From the NCBI GenBank assembly GCA_963792175.1, contig CAWBVG010000046.1, positions 180,389 through 244,388 of the forward strand: 64,000 nucleotides of DNA, given 5' to 3'. Position numbers and translations under genes: made by a program. Origin of the DNA: CAWBVG01 sp963792175. GTDB lineage: Bacteria; Acidobacteriota; Vicinamibacteria; Vicinamibacterales; CAVVIG01. Below the pieces are notes generated by a model, which did not search any database, was not told the origin of the DNA, and saw only the letters and a program-made list of their open reading frames with translations. Position 1 is the first letter of the stretch; each line of letters starts with the position of its first letter. Below are positions 18,825 to 27,812 of the stretch, one piece after another.

Positions 18825-19632
18825 GACGGTCGCGATCAGATCGCCGAGCTGCCGTCGGCGTGAACTCTTTCCCTTCTACCGTCGCTGCCAGGCGGCCGTT
18901 GCGATCGACGACGGCCGTCTGCAGCGAATGCGTAATCAGCCCTTCATCCGGAAAATACTGAATCCCGAACGCGTTGCAGACGCGTTCGACGTTCGCCGCA
19001 TCGCCGGTCAGGAAATGCCAGCCCGGACCGCCCGCGCGCATGGACGCGGCATATTGCGCCAGCACCTGGGGCGTGTCGTATTGGGGATCGAAGCTGATGG
19101 TGAGAAGAACCAGATCGCGAGCCATCCGGTCCGCGAACCGCGTGCGAATCGCGCGGAAGTTCTCCACCATCCGGGGACAGTAATCAGGCAGCGGGCAGCG
19201 CGAGTAGATGAACGTGACGGCGACCACCTTGCCTTTGAGCGCGGACAGCGCCAGCGGCGCCCCGGTCTGGTCGGTCAGCTCGAAATCCGGCAGGGGCGCG
19301 CCGACGGGCACGAGCACGTGCGTGACCGGCGTCTGCTCCAGGCCGGCGTCGGCGGGGGCGGCGGAAATCACATCGAGACGATCGACCCATGACCGGCCGC
19401 CCTTGACCGCCAGCCGCAGCTTCACGCGATCGCCCGCCGTGAGCGCCACGCGCTGCGCGCCGCCCTTCAGGTCGAACGGCATCGCCATCGCGTCCATGAA
19501 TCCCGGAAACGGCTCGTGCGAGATGGTGACGGTTGAACCCGGTTTGTCGATCTTGAGGATGAGCCCGGTGGAGGAGTAGTGCTTCGCGCAGGCGCAGGTC
19601 GCCGAGAGCAGCAAGGATCGCCACGAAGACAC
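18810..19632 (-). CDS. SCO1/SenC copper-chaperone-like protein with N-terminal copper-binding domain, one frameshift
   Basis: The N-terminus is lipoprotein-like (SLLLSATCAC). Residues about 22-90 resemble a CusF-type copper-binding domain (GLILKIDKPGSTVTISHEP; MDAMAMPFDLK). The rest is a thioredoxin-fold SCO domain: PDFELTDQTG, the metal-binding cysteines in SRCPLPDYCP (C-x5-C, a spacing seen in some SCO proteins) and the distal His in THSLQTAVVD. It is expected to deliver copper to cytochrome oxidase or act as a periplasmic thiol reductase. A missing base at about 18853 alters the end; correction gives QLGDLIATVLGQP and TAA at 18812-18810. The start lies in a repeat and is uncertain. Confidence 0.82.
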
Positions 19633-19680
19633 GAAGACACGAAGAAAACCCTAGATTTCGTGCTTTCGTGATTTCGTGGC
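19621..19680. repeat. Intergenic inverted repeat (CACGAAGA type)
   Basis: ccacgaagacacgaagacacgaag is one base-pairing arm (in 8-base units) and cttt-cgtgatttcgtgg the other, around aaaaccctag. Same type as 26100-26190 and the half-element at 35265-35296. It overlaps the 5' end of the SCO1 gene. Confidence 0.7.
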
Positions 19681-19692
19681 TATCCACTGGCG

Positions 19693-21045
19693 TCAGTCAG
19701 CCAGCCCTTCGGCTTTCCTCTCCGCCGCCGTGATTTTGCCACCGGCGGCGGCGATCTCGGCGTCGCGATCGGGTGCCAGCTGCGGCACCTTGACGAAGCG
19801 CGTCACGGCCCCGGCGGTGTCCGCAATCCGCAACTGTTTCATCAGAAAGCTGAAGCGGTCCTCCAGCGACTGCCCGAGCGCGCGCTTCGCGTCCTCCGGC
19901 AGGCTCCACATCCGTTTCTTGAACGGACCGATCGCCTTCTTGCGCGCCTTGTAGATGAACTGCTCTTCCGTGTCCTTCGGCTTTCGCTCCTCGAGCGCGT
20001 TCTGCCGGATCCAGTCGTACATCTCGGCTTTGAGCTCCGCCGGAAAGCGCGGGTGCTCGTAGACCATGTTCTGAAAGTCAGTCGCGAGATGGATTTCACA
20101 CGCACCGTGCCGCGGGAAGGCGTCGAAGGCGTCGGGCGGGAGCGTCGACGCGCCATGCTGCACCGCGCCGCCAAGGCCGTAGTCGTGTCGAGCGGCGTTC
20201 GACAGCTCCTCGAGCGTCTTCAGGTCGATCTTCACGTCCATCCGCAGCGTGCCGTCGGCGTTGATGAATCCGCCGTGCGCGGTGCCCGTCTGCACGCTGA
20301 TCTTGCTGAGCCCCACCATCTCCCCCCGGCCCTTCAGCGCGGCGTTGAAGCCGTCCATGTACGCATGGAGCTCGTGCACGTCCGAGTTCTTGCCACCGAC
20401 TTCGCCAATCTCTCCGCCCACTGAGACCGTCACCGTTTTCGGCTCGTGCTTCCGGATGAACGCCGTGAAATCCGCGGCGAGGTTGACGTTCACTTCCTGC
20501 TGTTCGGGCAGCGTCGCCTTCGACAGGTCGACGAGGGTCGACGTGTCGATGTCGATGTTATAAAACCCCGCCGCGATCTCTTCCCTGATCAGCGCGCGCA
20601 GGCCGTCGAGTTCCTTGTCCCGATCCGGGCTGTTGTACTTCTTGGCGTTGGTCTGCACGTGATCGCCCTGGATGAACAACGGGCCGGTGAAGCCCTCGCG
20701 CAGCGCCGCGCCCAGCACGACCGCCGCGTACTCGTGGGGCCGCTGCTCGGTGTAGCCGATCTCCGACCGCGCGATCTCGAAGATGAACGCCCCCGCGTTC
20801 AGCGATTTCGCCGCCCGGATGACGGCGCGCGCGGTGTCGTAGGACATCGCGCGAACGTTGATCGCCGGAACCGTGAAGCCGCTGGCGTCGCCGCGGCCCA
20901 TCGCCATGTACAAATCGTGAATCGAGGCTGGCAGGATGCCCGCCGCGGCCGCCCGGCTCCGCACCTCCCACCGCGCGACGCCGCGCGCCTCAGCGGTTTC
21001 GCCGAACACCGCCGTCCATACGAGCTCATCGATCGACTGTGACAT
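19693..21045 (-). CDS. Class II (zinc) fructose-bisphosphate aldolase-family enzyme
   Basis: A 450-residue class II aldolase-family protein. Metal and active-site segments: FIQGDHVQTNAKKY (His), FYNIDIDTSTLVDLS, VSVGGEIGEVGGKNSDVHEL (Glu), SVQTGTAHGGF (His) and GAVQHGASTLP (phosphate-binding Gly/Ser). An excellent ribosome site ggcgaggag lies 8 bases before the ATG at 21045. It is longer than the about 350-residue E. coli FbaA type because of a C-terminal helical extension. A role in glycolysis/gluconeogenesis or tagatose-bisphosphate cleavage is likely. As written, the upstream thiI frame reads into it without a stop (see thiI). Confidence 0.85.
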   Translation of the reverse strand: MSQSIDELVWTAVFGETAEARGVARWEVRSRAAAAGILPASIHDLYMAMGRGDASGFTVPAINVRAMSYDTARAVIRAAKSLNAGAFIFEIARSEIGYTEQRPHEYAAVVLGAALREGFTGPLFIQGDHVQTNAKKYNSPDRDKELDGLRALIREEIAAGFYNIDIDTSTLVDLSKATLPEQQEVNVNLAADFTAFIRKHEPKTVTVSVGGEIGEVGGKNSDVHELHAYMDGFNAALKGRGEMVGLSKISVQTGTAHGGFINADGTLRMDVKIDLKTLEELSNAARHDYGLGGAVQHGASTLPPDAFDAFPRHGACEIHLATDFQNMVYEHPRFPAELKAEMYDWIRQNALEERKPKDTEEQFIYKARKKAIGPFKKRMWSLPEDAKRALGQSLEDRFSFLMKQLRIADTAGAVTRFVKVPQLAPDRDAEIAAAGGKITAAERKAEGLAD

Positions 21046-21067
21046 CCGTTTCTCCTCGCCCAGCCGG

Positions 21068-22239
21068 TTATTTACTAGCATCGGGTAGCGAAACTCCTCT
21101 TTCGACGCCGCCTGCACGGCGGCGTCGACCATCTCTTCGATCGGCAGCGCCTGTTCGGCCGCGGTGGCGTCCGCCACGCGCGCACGCGTCGCCGGATGGC
21201 GCGGCGTGAACAACGTGCAGCAATCCTGATCCGGGATGATCGAGATTGGATACGTCCCGATCCGCTGCGCTTCGCTCGTGATCTCGTCCTTGTCCATCCC
21301 CACCAGCGGCCGCAGCACTTCGAGCGTCGACACCTCCGCGATCGTCGTCATGTTCTCGAGCGTCTGCGACGCCACCTGGCCGATGACCTCGCCGGTGACC
21401 AGCGCCCGCGCGTGCCACCGGCGCGCGATCCGCTCGGCGATGCGCAGCATCAGCCGGCGATAGATCACCACGCGCAGCTCCGGCGGAACCCCAAGCACGA
21501 CCCGCTGCTGCAGATCGCCGAACGGCACGAGCACCAATGGCGACTTCAATTGATAGCGCGTCAGCAGCGCGGCGATCTCGCGCACTTTTTCCTGCGACGC
21601 GCGCGACAGGATCGGGTAGCTGTGAAAATGAATGAACAAGACGGCGCAGCCACGCCGCATCAACCGGTACGCGGCAACCGGCGAATCGATGCCGCCTGAC
21701 AGCAGGCACGCGACGCGCCCGCCCGTCCCGGTCGGCAGACCGCCGGCGCCAGGCTCTTTTCCAAAAAAGTAGAACGCGCCGTCCGGGAGCATCTCGATGT
21801 GGATGGTCAGAGCCGGACGGCTGAGATCGACATGCCACCCGGTCGCTTCCTTGATGAGGCCGCCGACTTCGCGTTCCACCTGCGGGGAGGTGAAGGGCAG
21901 CCGCTTGTCAGCGCGCGTCGCCGACACGCGGAACGACGACGGGCGACGGTCGCCGACGTCAGCGAGAATCGCCGCGGCCAGCGCGTCGAAATCGTGCGGC
22001 CCCCGGCCAGCCATCGAGTAGTTCGCAATCCCGAACACGCGCGCCAACCGCGCCTGCGCCTCGGGCCACGGCGTGTCCGGGCCCAGCTCGATCTCCAGCC
22101 GTCCCATGCTCGATCGAAACGCGCGCACGTGCAGGCCCGCCAGTGCCGCCTTCAGATTGCGGATCAGGACCTGAATGAACCAGGGACGGTTCTTGCCCTT
22201 CAGCGCGAGCTCTTTGTAGTGAACGACTACGCTTCTCAT
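21068..22239 (-). CDS. thiI: tRNA sulfurtransferase ThiI (no rhodanese domain), 3' frameshift
   Basis: Activates U8 of tRNA for 4-thiouridine formation and may supply sulfur for thiamine. Order: N-terminal ferredoxin-like domain (VVVHYKELALKGKNRPWF), THUMP domain (residues about 60-165), and a PP-loop ATP pyrophosphatase with the SGGIDSPVA signature, followed by GEVIGQVASQTLENM and IIPDQDCC. The rhodanese domain of E. coli ThiI is absent, as in many bacteria. In the given sequence the frame continues into the aldolase gene; a one-base change before PDASK would restore a TAA at 21070-21068. The start at 22239 (MRSVVVHY) is chosen because the upstream codons come from a repeat. Confidence 0.88.
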
Positions 22240-22245
22240 GGATCT

Positions 22246-22352
22246 CGTAATTGGGTGATTGGGTAATTGGGTAATTGATTGCGCAATTGACCGCTCAATC
22301 CCCCAAATCAATTACCCAATCACCAGATTACCCAATTACTCAATGACCCAAT
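22246..22352. repeat. Intergenic inverted repeat (GGGTAATTG type)
   Basis: gtgattgggtaattgggtaattg on the left is mirrored by caattacccaatcaccag and ttacccaattactcaat on the right, around an attgaccgctcaat centre. A second copy with the same centre and the shared string caatcaccagatt is at 42220-42325. The hpnE stop (TAA) is in its right edge and the N-terminal extension of the thiI frame in its left edge. Confidence 0.8.
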
Positions 22353-23760
22353 CCGCGGCGCGGTGTCCGGAGCGGACCGCGCTCTCGATCGTTCCCGGGA
22401 GCCCCGTGTCAATCCAGTCGCCGGCGAGCAGCAGCCCGCGCACTGGCGTTTCAGTCGAGGGCCGCGCCGGCTGGCCGACGGCGAGCGAAAACGTGGCGCG
22501 CGGCTCGCGAACGACCGTCGCGGCAGTCAACCGCACATCGCGCAGCTCCGGCATCGCCTCGAGCAGCTCGCCAGAGGCTTTGTCGATCAATTCGTCGTTG
22601 GTGAGACCCACCATGGCCATCGCGCCGCTCGAGACCATCGACACGTGCGACGTCGCCTCTTCCGCCTCCGCTCGCGCGACACCCCGGCGAGCTTCGGCGT
22701 GACTCGCCGTAGCACCTTCGGCGCTACGGCGGCCAAGAATGAGCCGCCTATCGAACACCCATTGCATCGCTCGCCCGGGCAGGCCGATGAACGGCTCGTC
22801 CATGATCGGCCGATCGAACCATAGATTCACCGTCACGATCGGCGACGACGCCATCCGGCGCGCCCGATCGAGCAGCCCCGCGAGCGGCTCCGGCGGCGCG
22901 TCGAAGAGCTCGCCGATCGCGAACCACGGGACGGCGGCGATCACGCGATCCGCCGGCCACTGTTCGCCGGCCGCCTCGACGGCTGCGACCCGGCTGTCCT
23001 GCACGCGAATCCTGGCGGGAGCCCCCGTCCGGACGGTTCCGCCACGGCTCTCGATGAACACGCGCGCCGGATCGGCGTACATCGCCTCCAGCGGCCGGGT
23101 CGGCAGCGCGATCGCCGCGGCACGCGGATCGTCGCCGAACATCTCGGCCAGCACGCGCGCGAACACCGGCGCGGCCGCCTGCTGCGGCGACTGGTTCAGG
23201 GCCGCCAGCGCCAGCGGATCCCACAACATCTCGCGAATGCGCGGCGTCTGGCCGTTGCGAATCAGCCAGGCCTCCACGGTTTCGCCAGGGGACGCGGCCT
23301 TCACCGTCGAACCGGGCTGCAGCGCCCGGCGCGCGTTCCGCAGCGGCGCCACCATCCCGAGCACCGACAGGCGATCGCTCCACGACAGCGCGTCCCAGTC
23401 CATGATGCCGGCGAGCAGATGAAACGGCGGCGGCAGCGCGGGACACGAGAGCCGCGACCGCCGGCCCCGGCGATCGATCATCGTCACCGCCAGGTGCGGC
23501 TCGAGCCTGACCCGATCGGCGGCACCGATGTCCCGCAGGAACTCGAAGGTGTCCGTATAGCAGCCCAGCAGGACGTGCTGGCCGTTGTCGACGAGCTCGC
23601 CGGTCTCCCGATCTGGAAACGCGGTCGCACGGCCGCCGAGTCGCGCGCGCGCCTCGAGCACCAGCACCCGGGCGCCGTTCTTCGTCAAACGGACCGCCGC
23701 GCTGAGGCCGGCGAACCCGGCACCGATGACAACCGCGTCGTAACCATTCACCCCGGCCAT
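22336..23760 (-). CDS. hpnE: Hydroxysqualene dehydroxylase HpnE
   Basis: An FAD-dependent amine-oxidase/phytoene-desaturase fold enzyme that converts hydroxysqualene to squalene. The FAD-binding motif VVIGAGFAGLSAAVRL is followed by VLVLEARARLGGRATAF, and the C-terminal FAD segment is LLLAGDWIDTGLPGTIESAV. The start at 23760 overlaps the hpnD stop by 13 bases, so the genes are coupled. An unusual low-complexity in-frame insert (RRSAEGATASHAEARRGVAR) at about 22640-22735 is encoded by palindromic DNA (separate entry). It is expected to feed hopanoid or carotenoid synthesis; squalene-hopene cyclase is not in the window. Confidence 0.9.
   Translation of the reverse strand: MAGVNGYDAVVIGAGFAGLSAAVRLTKNGARVLVLEARARLGGRATAFPDRETGELVDNGQHVLLGCYTDTFEFLRDIGAADRVRLEPHLAVTMIDRRGRRSRLSCPALPPPFHLLAGIMDWDALSWSDRLSVLGMVAPLRNARRALQPGSTVKAASPGETVEAWLIRNGQTPRIREMLWDPLALAALNQSPQQAAAPVFARVLAEMFGDDPRAAAIALPTRPLEAMYADPARVFIESRGGTVRTGAPARIRVQDSRVAAVEAAGEQWPADRVIAAVPWFAIGELFDAPPEPLAGLLDRARRMASSPIVTVNLWFDRPIMDEPFIGLPGRAMQWVFDRRLILGRRSAEGATASHAEARRGVARAEAEEATSHVSMVSSGAMAMVGLTNDELIDKASGELLEAMPELRDVRLTAATVVREPRATFSLAVGQPARPSTETPVRGLLLAGDWIDTGLPGTIESAVRSGHRAADWVIE
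22685..22733. repeat. Double-hairpin palindromic element inside hpnE
   Basis: Two adjacent stems: ggcgag...ctcgcc (about 22686-22707) and cgccgtagc...gctacggcg (about 22704-22731). The 15-base string gcgagcttcggcgtg at 22687-22701 is repeated exactly at 34159-34173 within another palindrome. It is translated in frame as part of hpnE. Confidence 0.65.
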
Positions 23761-24566
23761 AGCCACACCCTCAATGCAATCAGCGCCTGTTGCGGCCGCG
23801 GCACGCGGGCCCGCGCGCTGAAGACGTCGTAGCCGCTCCGTTCGATCCGCTCCAGCGTCTTGATATAGACCGCCCGCATGATCTCGGCAGCCACGAGCTT
23901 CTTGCGATCCTCCGGTGGGAGCGCCATCGTCGCGCGCCGATAGAAGTCGCGCGCGCGCCGGCATTCGAACTCCAGCAGTTGGCGGACCGGACCGGTGACG
24001 TGTCCCGCGGTCAGGTCGTCCACGGTGCAGCCGAACCGGCGCAAGTCCTCGAGCGGCAGATACACGCGCCCCTTCGCCAGATCGCCGCCGACATCGCGAA
24101 GGATGTTGGTCAGCTGCAGCGCGACGCCGAGATTCACCGCGTACTCGCAGGCCCGGGCGCTGGTGCAGCCAAAAATCCTGATGCAGATGAGGCCAACGGC
24201 GGAGGCCACACGGCGGCAGTATTCGAACAGGTCGTCGAACGTGTCGTAGCGGGTGGTGTCCAGATCCATCGCGACGCCGTCGATGACATCCTCGAACGCC
24301 TGCCGCGGCAGGCTGAACGCGGCAATGAACGGCTGCAGGCGCCGGCCCTGCGACGTGCGCGGCTCGGCGCCATCGAAGGCGCGCGCCAGCTCCTCGCGCC
24401 AGAACACGACGGCGTCGCGGCCCGTCGGCAGGCCGGCCGACGCCGCCGGCTCCTCATCGACCGCATCGTCGACCGCACGGCAGAAGTCCCAGACCGCCAC
24501 GATGGCACGGCGCTGCTCCGCGGGCAGGACCAGGAACGAGTAATAGAAGCTCGTCTTCCTGGCCAT
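23748..24566 (-). CDS. hpnD: Presqualene diphosphate synthase HpnD
   Basis: A 272-residue trans-isoprenyl diphosphate synthase (squalene/phytoene synthase fold). The two aspartate-rich motifs are in DFCRAVDDAVDE (DxxxD) and NILRDVGGDLAKGRVYLP. TRYDTFDDLFEYCRRVASAVG is the typical substrate-pocket segment. It condenses two FPP molecules to presqualene diphosphate. The start at 24566 overlaps the hpnC stop (TAATG arrangement) and its stop overlaps the hpnE start, so the three form a tight operon hpnC-hpnD-hpnE. Confidence 0.93.
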   Translation of the reverse strand: MARKTSFYYSFLVLPAEQRRAIVAVWDFCRAVDDAVDEEPAASAGLPTGRDAVVFWREELARAFDGAEPRTSQGRRLQPFIAAFSLPRQAFEDVIDGVAMDLDTTRYDTFDDLFEYCRRVASAVGLICIRIFGCTSARACEYAVNLGVALQLTNILRDVGGDLAKGRVYLPLEDLRRFGCTVDDLTAGHVTGPVRQLLEFECRRARDFYRRATMALPPEDRKKLVAAEIMRAVYIKTLERIERSGYDVFSARARVPRPQQALIALRVWLWPG

Positions 24567-25474
24567 TACGGGTGTGACGGCCAGCGAACCGCGCGCCAGC
24601 AGATCGACGGCGCGTCTCGCATGCCAAGCGACGGCCGGCGAGTGAGCAGCGCGGCGCCGGTTCGCTCGACGAGATCGAGCATGCGACTCCCACCGAGCCA
24701 CGTGAAACGCAGCTCGAAACCGAGCCGTCCGCTCACGCCGCTGCAGATGGCCCGGCCCGCCTCGAAAGAGGCCCGGGTTCTGGCGACGCACGTGGCCAGC
24801 GCGGCCATCCACGATTCGGTCAGTTGCGGCCCCTCCAGTTCCATCTCTCGTGCCCGGCAGGAGACGACGACGTCGCGCGGTACGTAGAGGCGTCCGGCGC
24901 GCCAGTCCCGGCCGAAGTCCTGCCAGAAGTTCGTCAACTGGAGGGCCGTGCACAACGCGTCGGACGATCGCTCGAGCCGCTCGTCACGCTGTCCAGCGAT
25001 GCACAGGACCAGACGGCCGATCGGATTTGCGGAACGGCGGCAATAGTCGAACAGTTCGTCCCACGAGTCGTATCTCGTCGTCATGGTATCCTGACCGAAC
25101 GCGCTCATCAGATCGTCGAACAGCGCGAGCGGCAGATCGAGCGTCCGGATCGAGTGCGCGAGCGCCACGACAATCAGATCTTCGTGCGCATGCGAGCTGG
25201 CGCTCGATGCGTTGCCGTAATCGGCGACGGCGGCGTGCAGCCGCCGCTGCCACGCGTTGAGCCTCGCGAGGCGATCCTCGGCCGGCGCCGTCCCTTCGTC
25301 CGCGATGTCGTCAGCCACCCGCGCAAAGGCGTAGACGGCGGCCACGTGCGGACGCATCGCCGCCGGCAGCAGCCATGACGCGACGGGAAAGTTCTCGTAA
25401 TGCGCGCGGGCCATCGCCACGCACGCGGCATACGCCCGTTCGAGCGATCGCGGGATTGATCGCGATGACGACAT
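24566..25474 (-). CDS. hpnC: Hydroxysqualene synthase HpnC
   Basis: A 302-residue squalene/phytoene synthase-fold protein, first gene of the hpnCDE operon. Motifs: AFARVADDIADEG, DSWDELFDYCRRSANPIG and NFWQDFGRDWRAGRLYVP. It converts presqualene diphosphate to hydroxysqualene. The N-terminus (SLERAYAACVAMARAHYENFP) matches HpnC proteins. The start codon ATG at 25474 is preceded by no strong ribosome site. The divergent neighbour at 25587 is unrelated. Confidence 0.92.
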   Translation of the reverse strand: MSSSRSIPRSLERAYAACVAMARAHYENFPVASWLLPAAMRPHVAAVYAFARVADDIADEGTAPAEDRLARLNAWQRRLHAAVADYGNASSASSHAHEDLIVVALAHSIRTLDLPLALFDDLMSAFGQDTMTTRYDSWDELFDYCRRSANPIGRLVLCIAGQRDERLERSSDALCTALQLTNFWQDFGRDWRAGRLYVPRDVVVSCRAREMELEGPQLTESWMAALATCVARTRASFEAGRAICSGVSGRLGFELRFTWLGGSRMLDLVERTGAALLTRRPSLGMRDAPSICWRAVRWPSHP

Positions 25475-25586
25475 TGCGAAACGGCCACGTTATCACGTCC
25501 TTCATCCCGCGATCAGCCGTCCGGCCAGACGCCGGCGCGGCCTCCGTTCGTCGTCCTTGCTTCGCCGCCCATCACCCCGTCAGCCC

Positions 25587-26093
25587 ATGCGCGTGCGCGA
25601 TCTGATTGCCGCCGTCGTGGCGCTGGCCCTGGTCTTCGTGGCGGCCAGCCTCGGCACGACGCTCCAGGCGTTTCGACGGCGCCGGCAACGCAACCGCGAT
25701 TCGGAGCGCGCGCTGGGGCGGACGATCATCGCGGAGATTCCGGCGGCGGAAGACCTCGTGCTCTTCAGCGAGGATGAGCCGCGTTTCTATTACGGGGAGC
25801 GCTCGATCGACAAGGACCTGATTGTCGCCGTGCGGGTGCTGATCAACGGGGCGCCGATCGCATCCTACGTGTCGCAGCGGCACCCCGAGGCGCCGGCACG
25901 CCAGGCGACGCATTTCGAGGACCGGCCGGAAGGGATCGCACGCGACCGATGGGACGTCGCGATCGAGACGGAGGCCGGCACCGTCCTCGTCGAGTGCGGC
26001 GCCATCCGCGAACGCGTGTCACAGGAGCTGGCACGCGCCGTGTTCGACGCGGTCAAACGAGAATTGGAGCAGCGAGATAACGCCCAGCGCTGA
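25587..26093 (+). CDS. Membrane-anchored protein of unknown function
   Basis: 168 residues. One N-terminal membrane segment (residues about 5-27, LIAAVVALALVFVAASLG) is followed by a basic stop-transfer stretch (RRRRQRNR) and a cytoplasmic or periplasmic soluble domain with no recognised family (EDLVLFSEDEPRFYYGERSI; KDLIVAVRVLINGAPIASY). It ends near a repeat at a convergent junction. A start at 25557 is possible but adds only a Pro/Arg-rich tail. Confidence 0.6.
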   Translation: MRVRDLIAAVVALALVFVAASLGTTLQAFRRRRQRNRDSERALGRTIIAEIPAAEDLVLFSEDEPRFYYGERSIDKDLIVAVRVLINGAPIASYVSQRHPEAPARQATHFEDRPEGIARDRWDVAIETEAGTVLVECGAIRERVSQELARAVFDAVKRELEQRDNAQR

Positions 26094-26099
26094 GCGTCA

Positions 26100-26190
26100 C
26101 GACGGCTTTTCACGAAGACTCGAAGCGCACGAAGAACGTTTTGTACGAGATGATCTTCGTGTTTTCGTATCCTTCGTGCCTTCGTGATAG
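26100..26190. repeat. Intergenic inverted repeat (CACGAAGA type)
   Basis: cacgaagactcgaagcgcacgaag on the left and cttcgtgttttcgtatcc, cttcgtgccttcgtg on the right; same unit type as 19621-19680. Convergent junction. Confidence 0.7.
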
Positions 26191-26197
26191 GACGTCT

Positions 26198-26734
26198 CTA
26201 CCACTCGATCTCCGGTGCGCCGGCGCGGTGGTTCGCGACGCGCGCGAGCACGAACAGGAGATCGGACAGCCGGTTCACATAGCGCAGCAGGACAGGATCG
26301 ACGGGTGGATCGAGCGACACGATGCGGCGCTCGGCGCGGCGGCAGACCGTCCGCGCGACGTGGAGCGCGGCACCGGCTGGCGCGCCGCCGGCGAGGATGA
26401 AGCGCCGCAGCGGCGGCAGCTCGTCCTCCATCTTGTCGATCAGCCGCTCGAGCCGCGCCACGTCGTCGTCCGCGAGCGCGGCTTTCGTGACCCGGGCGGC
26501 GATCCTGTCCGCCGGATCGGCGAGCTGGGCGCCAAGGGCGAAGAGATCGCGCTGAAGCTGTTGCAGTTCCGTCGCGAGCTCGGGGTCGATCGACGAGGCG
26601 CGGGCGAGACCGAGCCAGGCGTTGAGCTCGTCGACTTCGCCGTACGCGTCGACGCGCGGGTCGTCTTTCCGGGCGCGCGTGCCGCCGAACAGCGATGTTT
26701 CGCCGGCGTCGCCCGTGCGCGTGTAGAGTTTCAC
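26198..26734 (-). CDS. PduO-type corrinoid adenosyltransferase
   Basis: About 178 residues. ATP:cob(I)alamin adenosyltransferase, which makes adenosylcobalamin. Signatures: YTRTGDAGETSLFGGTRARK (ATP-binding N-terminus), DAYGEVDELNAWLGLAR, FILAGGAPAGAALHVARTVC-type helix, RRAERRIVSL and YVNRLSDLLFVLAR. GTG at 26734 (VKLYTRTGD) fits the family start best; an ATG at 26770 would overlap the divergent mutY start. The presence of the gene implies use of B12-dependent enzymes. Confidence 0.9.
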   Translation of the reverse strand: MKLYTRTGDAGETSLFGGTRARKDDPRVDAYGEVDELNAWLGLARASSIDPELATELQQLQRDLFALGAQLADPADRIAARVTKAALADDDVARLERLIDKMEDELPPLRRFILAGGAPAGAALHVARTVCRRAERRIVSLDPPVDPVLLRYVNRLSDLLFVLARVANHRAGAPEIEW

Positions 26735-26754
26735 GGAGACCTGGCGCCCAGTAT

Positions 26755-27432
26755 ATGACACGAAAACCAACGCTCCGGCTGCCGCCGCCGCCCGATCGAA
26801 GACGATTCCGGCAGCGGCTGCTGACGTGGTATCGCCGCCACGGGCGCGATCTGCCCTGGCGGAAGACCGACGACCCGTATCACATCCTGGTGTCGGAAGT
26901 GATGCTGCAGCAGACGCAGGTCGATCGCGTCCTGCCGAAGTACGCCGAGTGGCTCGAGAAATACCCGTCGCTCAACGCCCTGGCCGAAGCGCCGGAGCAC
27001 GAGGTGACGAAGACCTGGTATCCGCTCGGCTACAACATCCGGCCGAAACGGCTGCAGAGCATCGCCCGCGAGTCGGTGGCGCGCTACGGCGGCCAGCTGC
27101 CGAGCGACGAGGAAACGCTGCGGTCGTTCAAGGGCATTGGCGCCTATACCGCCGGCGCCATCCGCAGCTTTGCGTTTGGCCAACGGGCGGCCATTCTGGA
27201 TACCAACGTCGCGCGCGTGCTGTTCCGGGTGTTCGTCGGCGCGGGCGATCCCAAGAGCCACGCGATGAAACGCCATTTGTGGAGCGTCTCCGAGACGCTC
27301 GTGCCGATGCGGCACGTGTTCGACTTCAATCAGGCGCTGATGGACCTCGGCGCCACGGTCTGCGTCGCGCGGAACCCCAGGTGTCTGGTCTGCCCGATGG
27401 CACGAGGGTGCGTGTGGCGACGATCGTCGTAA
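26755..27432 (+). CDS. mutY: A/G-specific adenine glycosylase MutY (short form)
   Basis: 225 residues. It removes A mispaired with 8-oxoG. The catalytic Glu lies in SEVMLQQTQVDRV, the HhH is FKGIGAYTAGAIRSFAFG, the catalytic Asp is in ILDTNVARV, and the 4Fe-4S cluster is CVARNPRCLVCPMARGC. It lacks the C-terminal Nudix-like domain that recognises 8-oxoG in typical (about 350-residue) MutY. Instead, an independent Nudix gene overlaps its 3' end by 25 bases. The two may be a natural split of a MutY-MutT pair. Confidence 0.92.
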   Translation: MTRKPTLRLPPPPDRRRFRQRLLTWYRRHGRDLPWRKTDDPYHILVSEVMLQQTQVDRVLPKYAEWLEKYPSLNALAEAPEHEVTKTWYPLGYNIRPKRLQSIARESVARYGGQLPSDEETLRSFKGIGAYTAGAIRSFAFGQRAAILDTNVARVLFRVFVGAGDPKSHAMKRHLWSVSETLVPMRHVFDFNQALMDLGATVCVARNPRCLVCPMARGCVWRRSS

Positions 27433-27812
27433 CCGCGGCGGTCATCGAGCGCGAGGGCCGCGTACTCGTCACGCGACGCCAGCGCGGCGTCCATCTCGAG
27501 GGCTTCTGGGAGTTTCCCGGCGGCAAGTGCGATCCGGGCGAACCGCTCGACCGCTGTCTGGCACGCGAGCTGCGCGAAGAGCTCGATGTCGACGCGCGCA
27601 TCGGCCTCGAGCTGTTCACGACCACGCACGCGTACGAGGATCGCCACGTCGAGCTGCATTTCTTCGCGTGCGAACTGTTGGGCGAGCCGCGGCCGCTGCT
27701 CGGTCAGGACATGCAATGGGTCGCGCGCGGCGAGCTCGGCGACCTTCAGTTCCCGCCCGCCGACGCCGAGTTGATTGCCGCGCTCACAAGACAGTCTGAG
27801 ATTAAGTCCTAA
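27408..27812 (+). CDS. MutT-like Nudix hydrolase (8-oxo-dGTP diphosphatase type)
   Basis: 134 residues, starting at GTG 27408 or 27414, overlapping mutY. The Nudix box GGKCDPGEPLDRCLAREL-REELDV is complete, so it is catalytically competent and not a degenerate MutY C-terminal domain. VVTAAVIEREGRVLVTRRQ and GFWEFPGG are typical of MutT/NudG. Together with MutY it would form the GO system (removal of 8-oxo-dGTP and repair of A:8-oxoG). The stop codon TAA is the first unit of the following repeat. Confidence 0.88.
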   Translation: MRVATIVVTAAVIEREGRVLVTRRQRGVHLEGFWEFPGGKCDPGEPLDRCLARELREELDVDARIGLELFTTTHAYEDRHVELHFFACELLGEPRPLLGQDMQWVARGELGDLQFPPADAELIAALTRQSEIKS

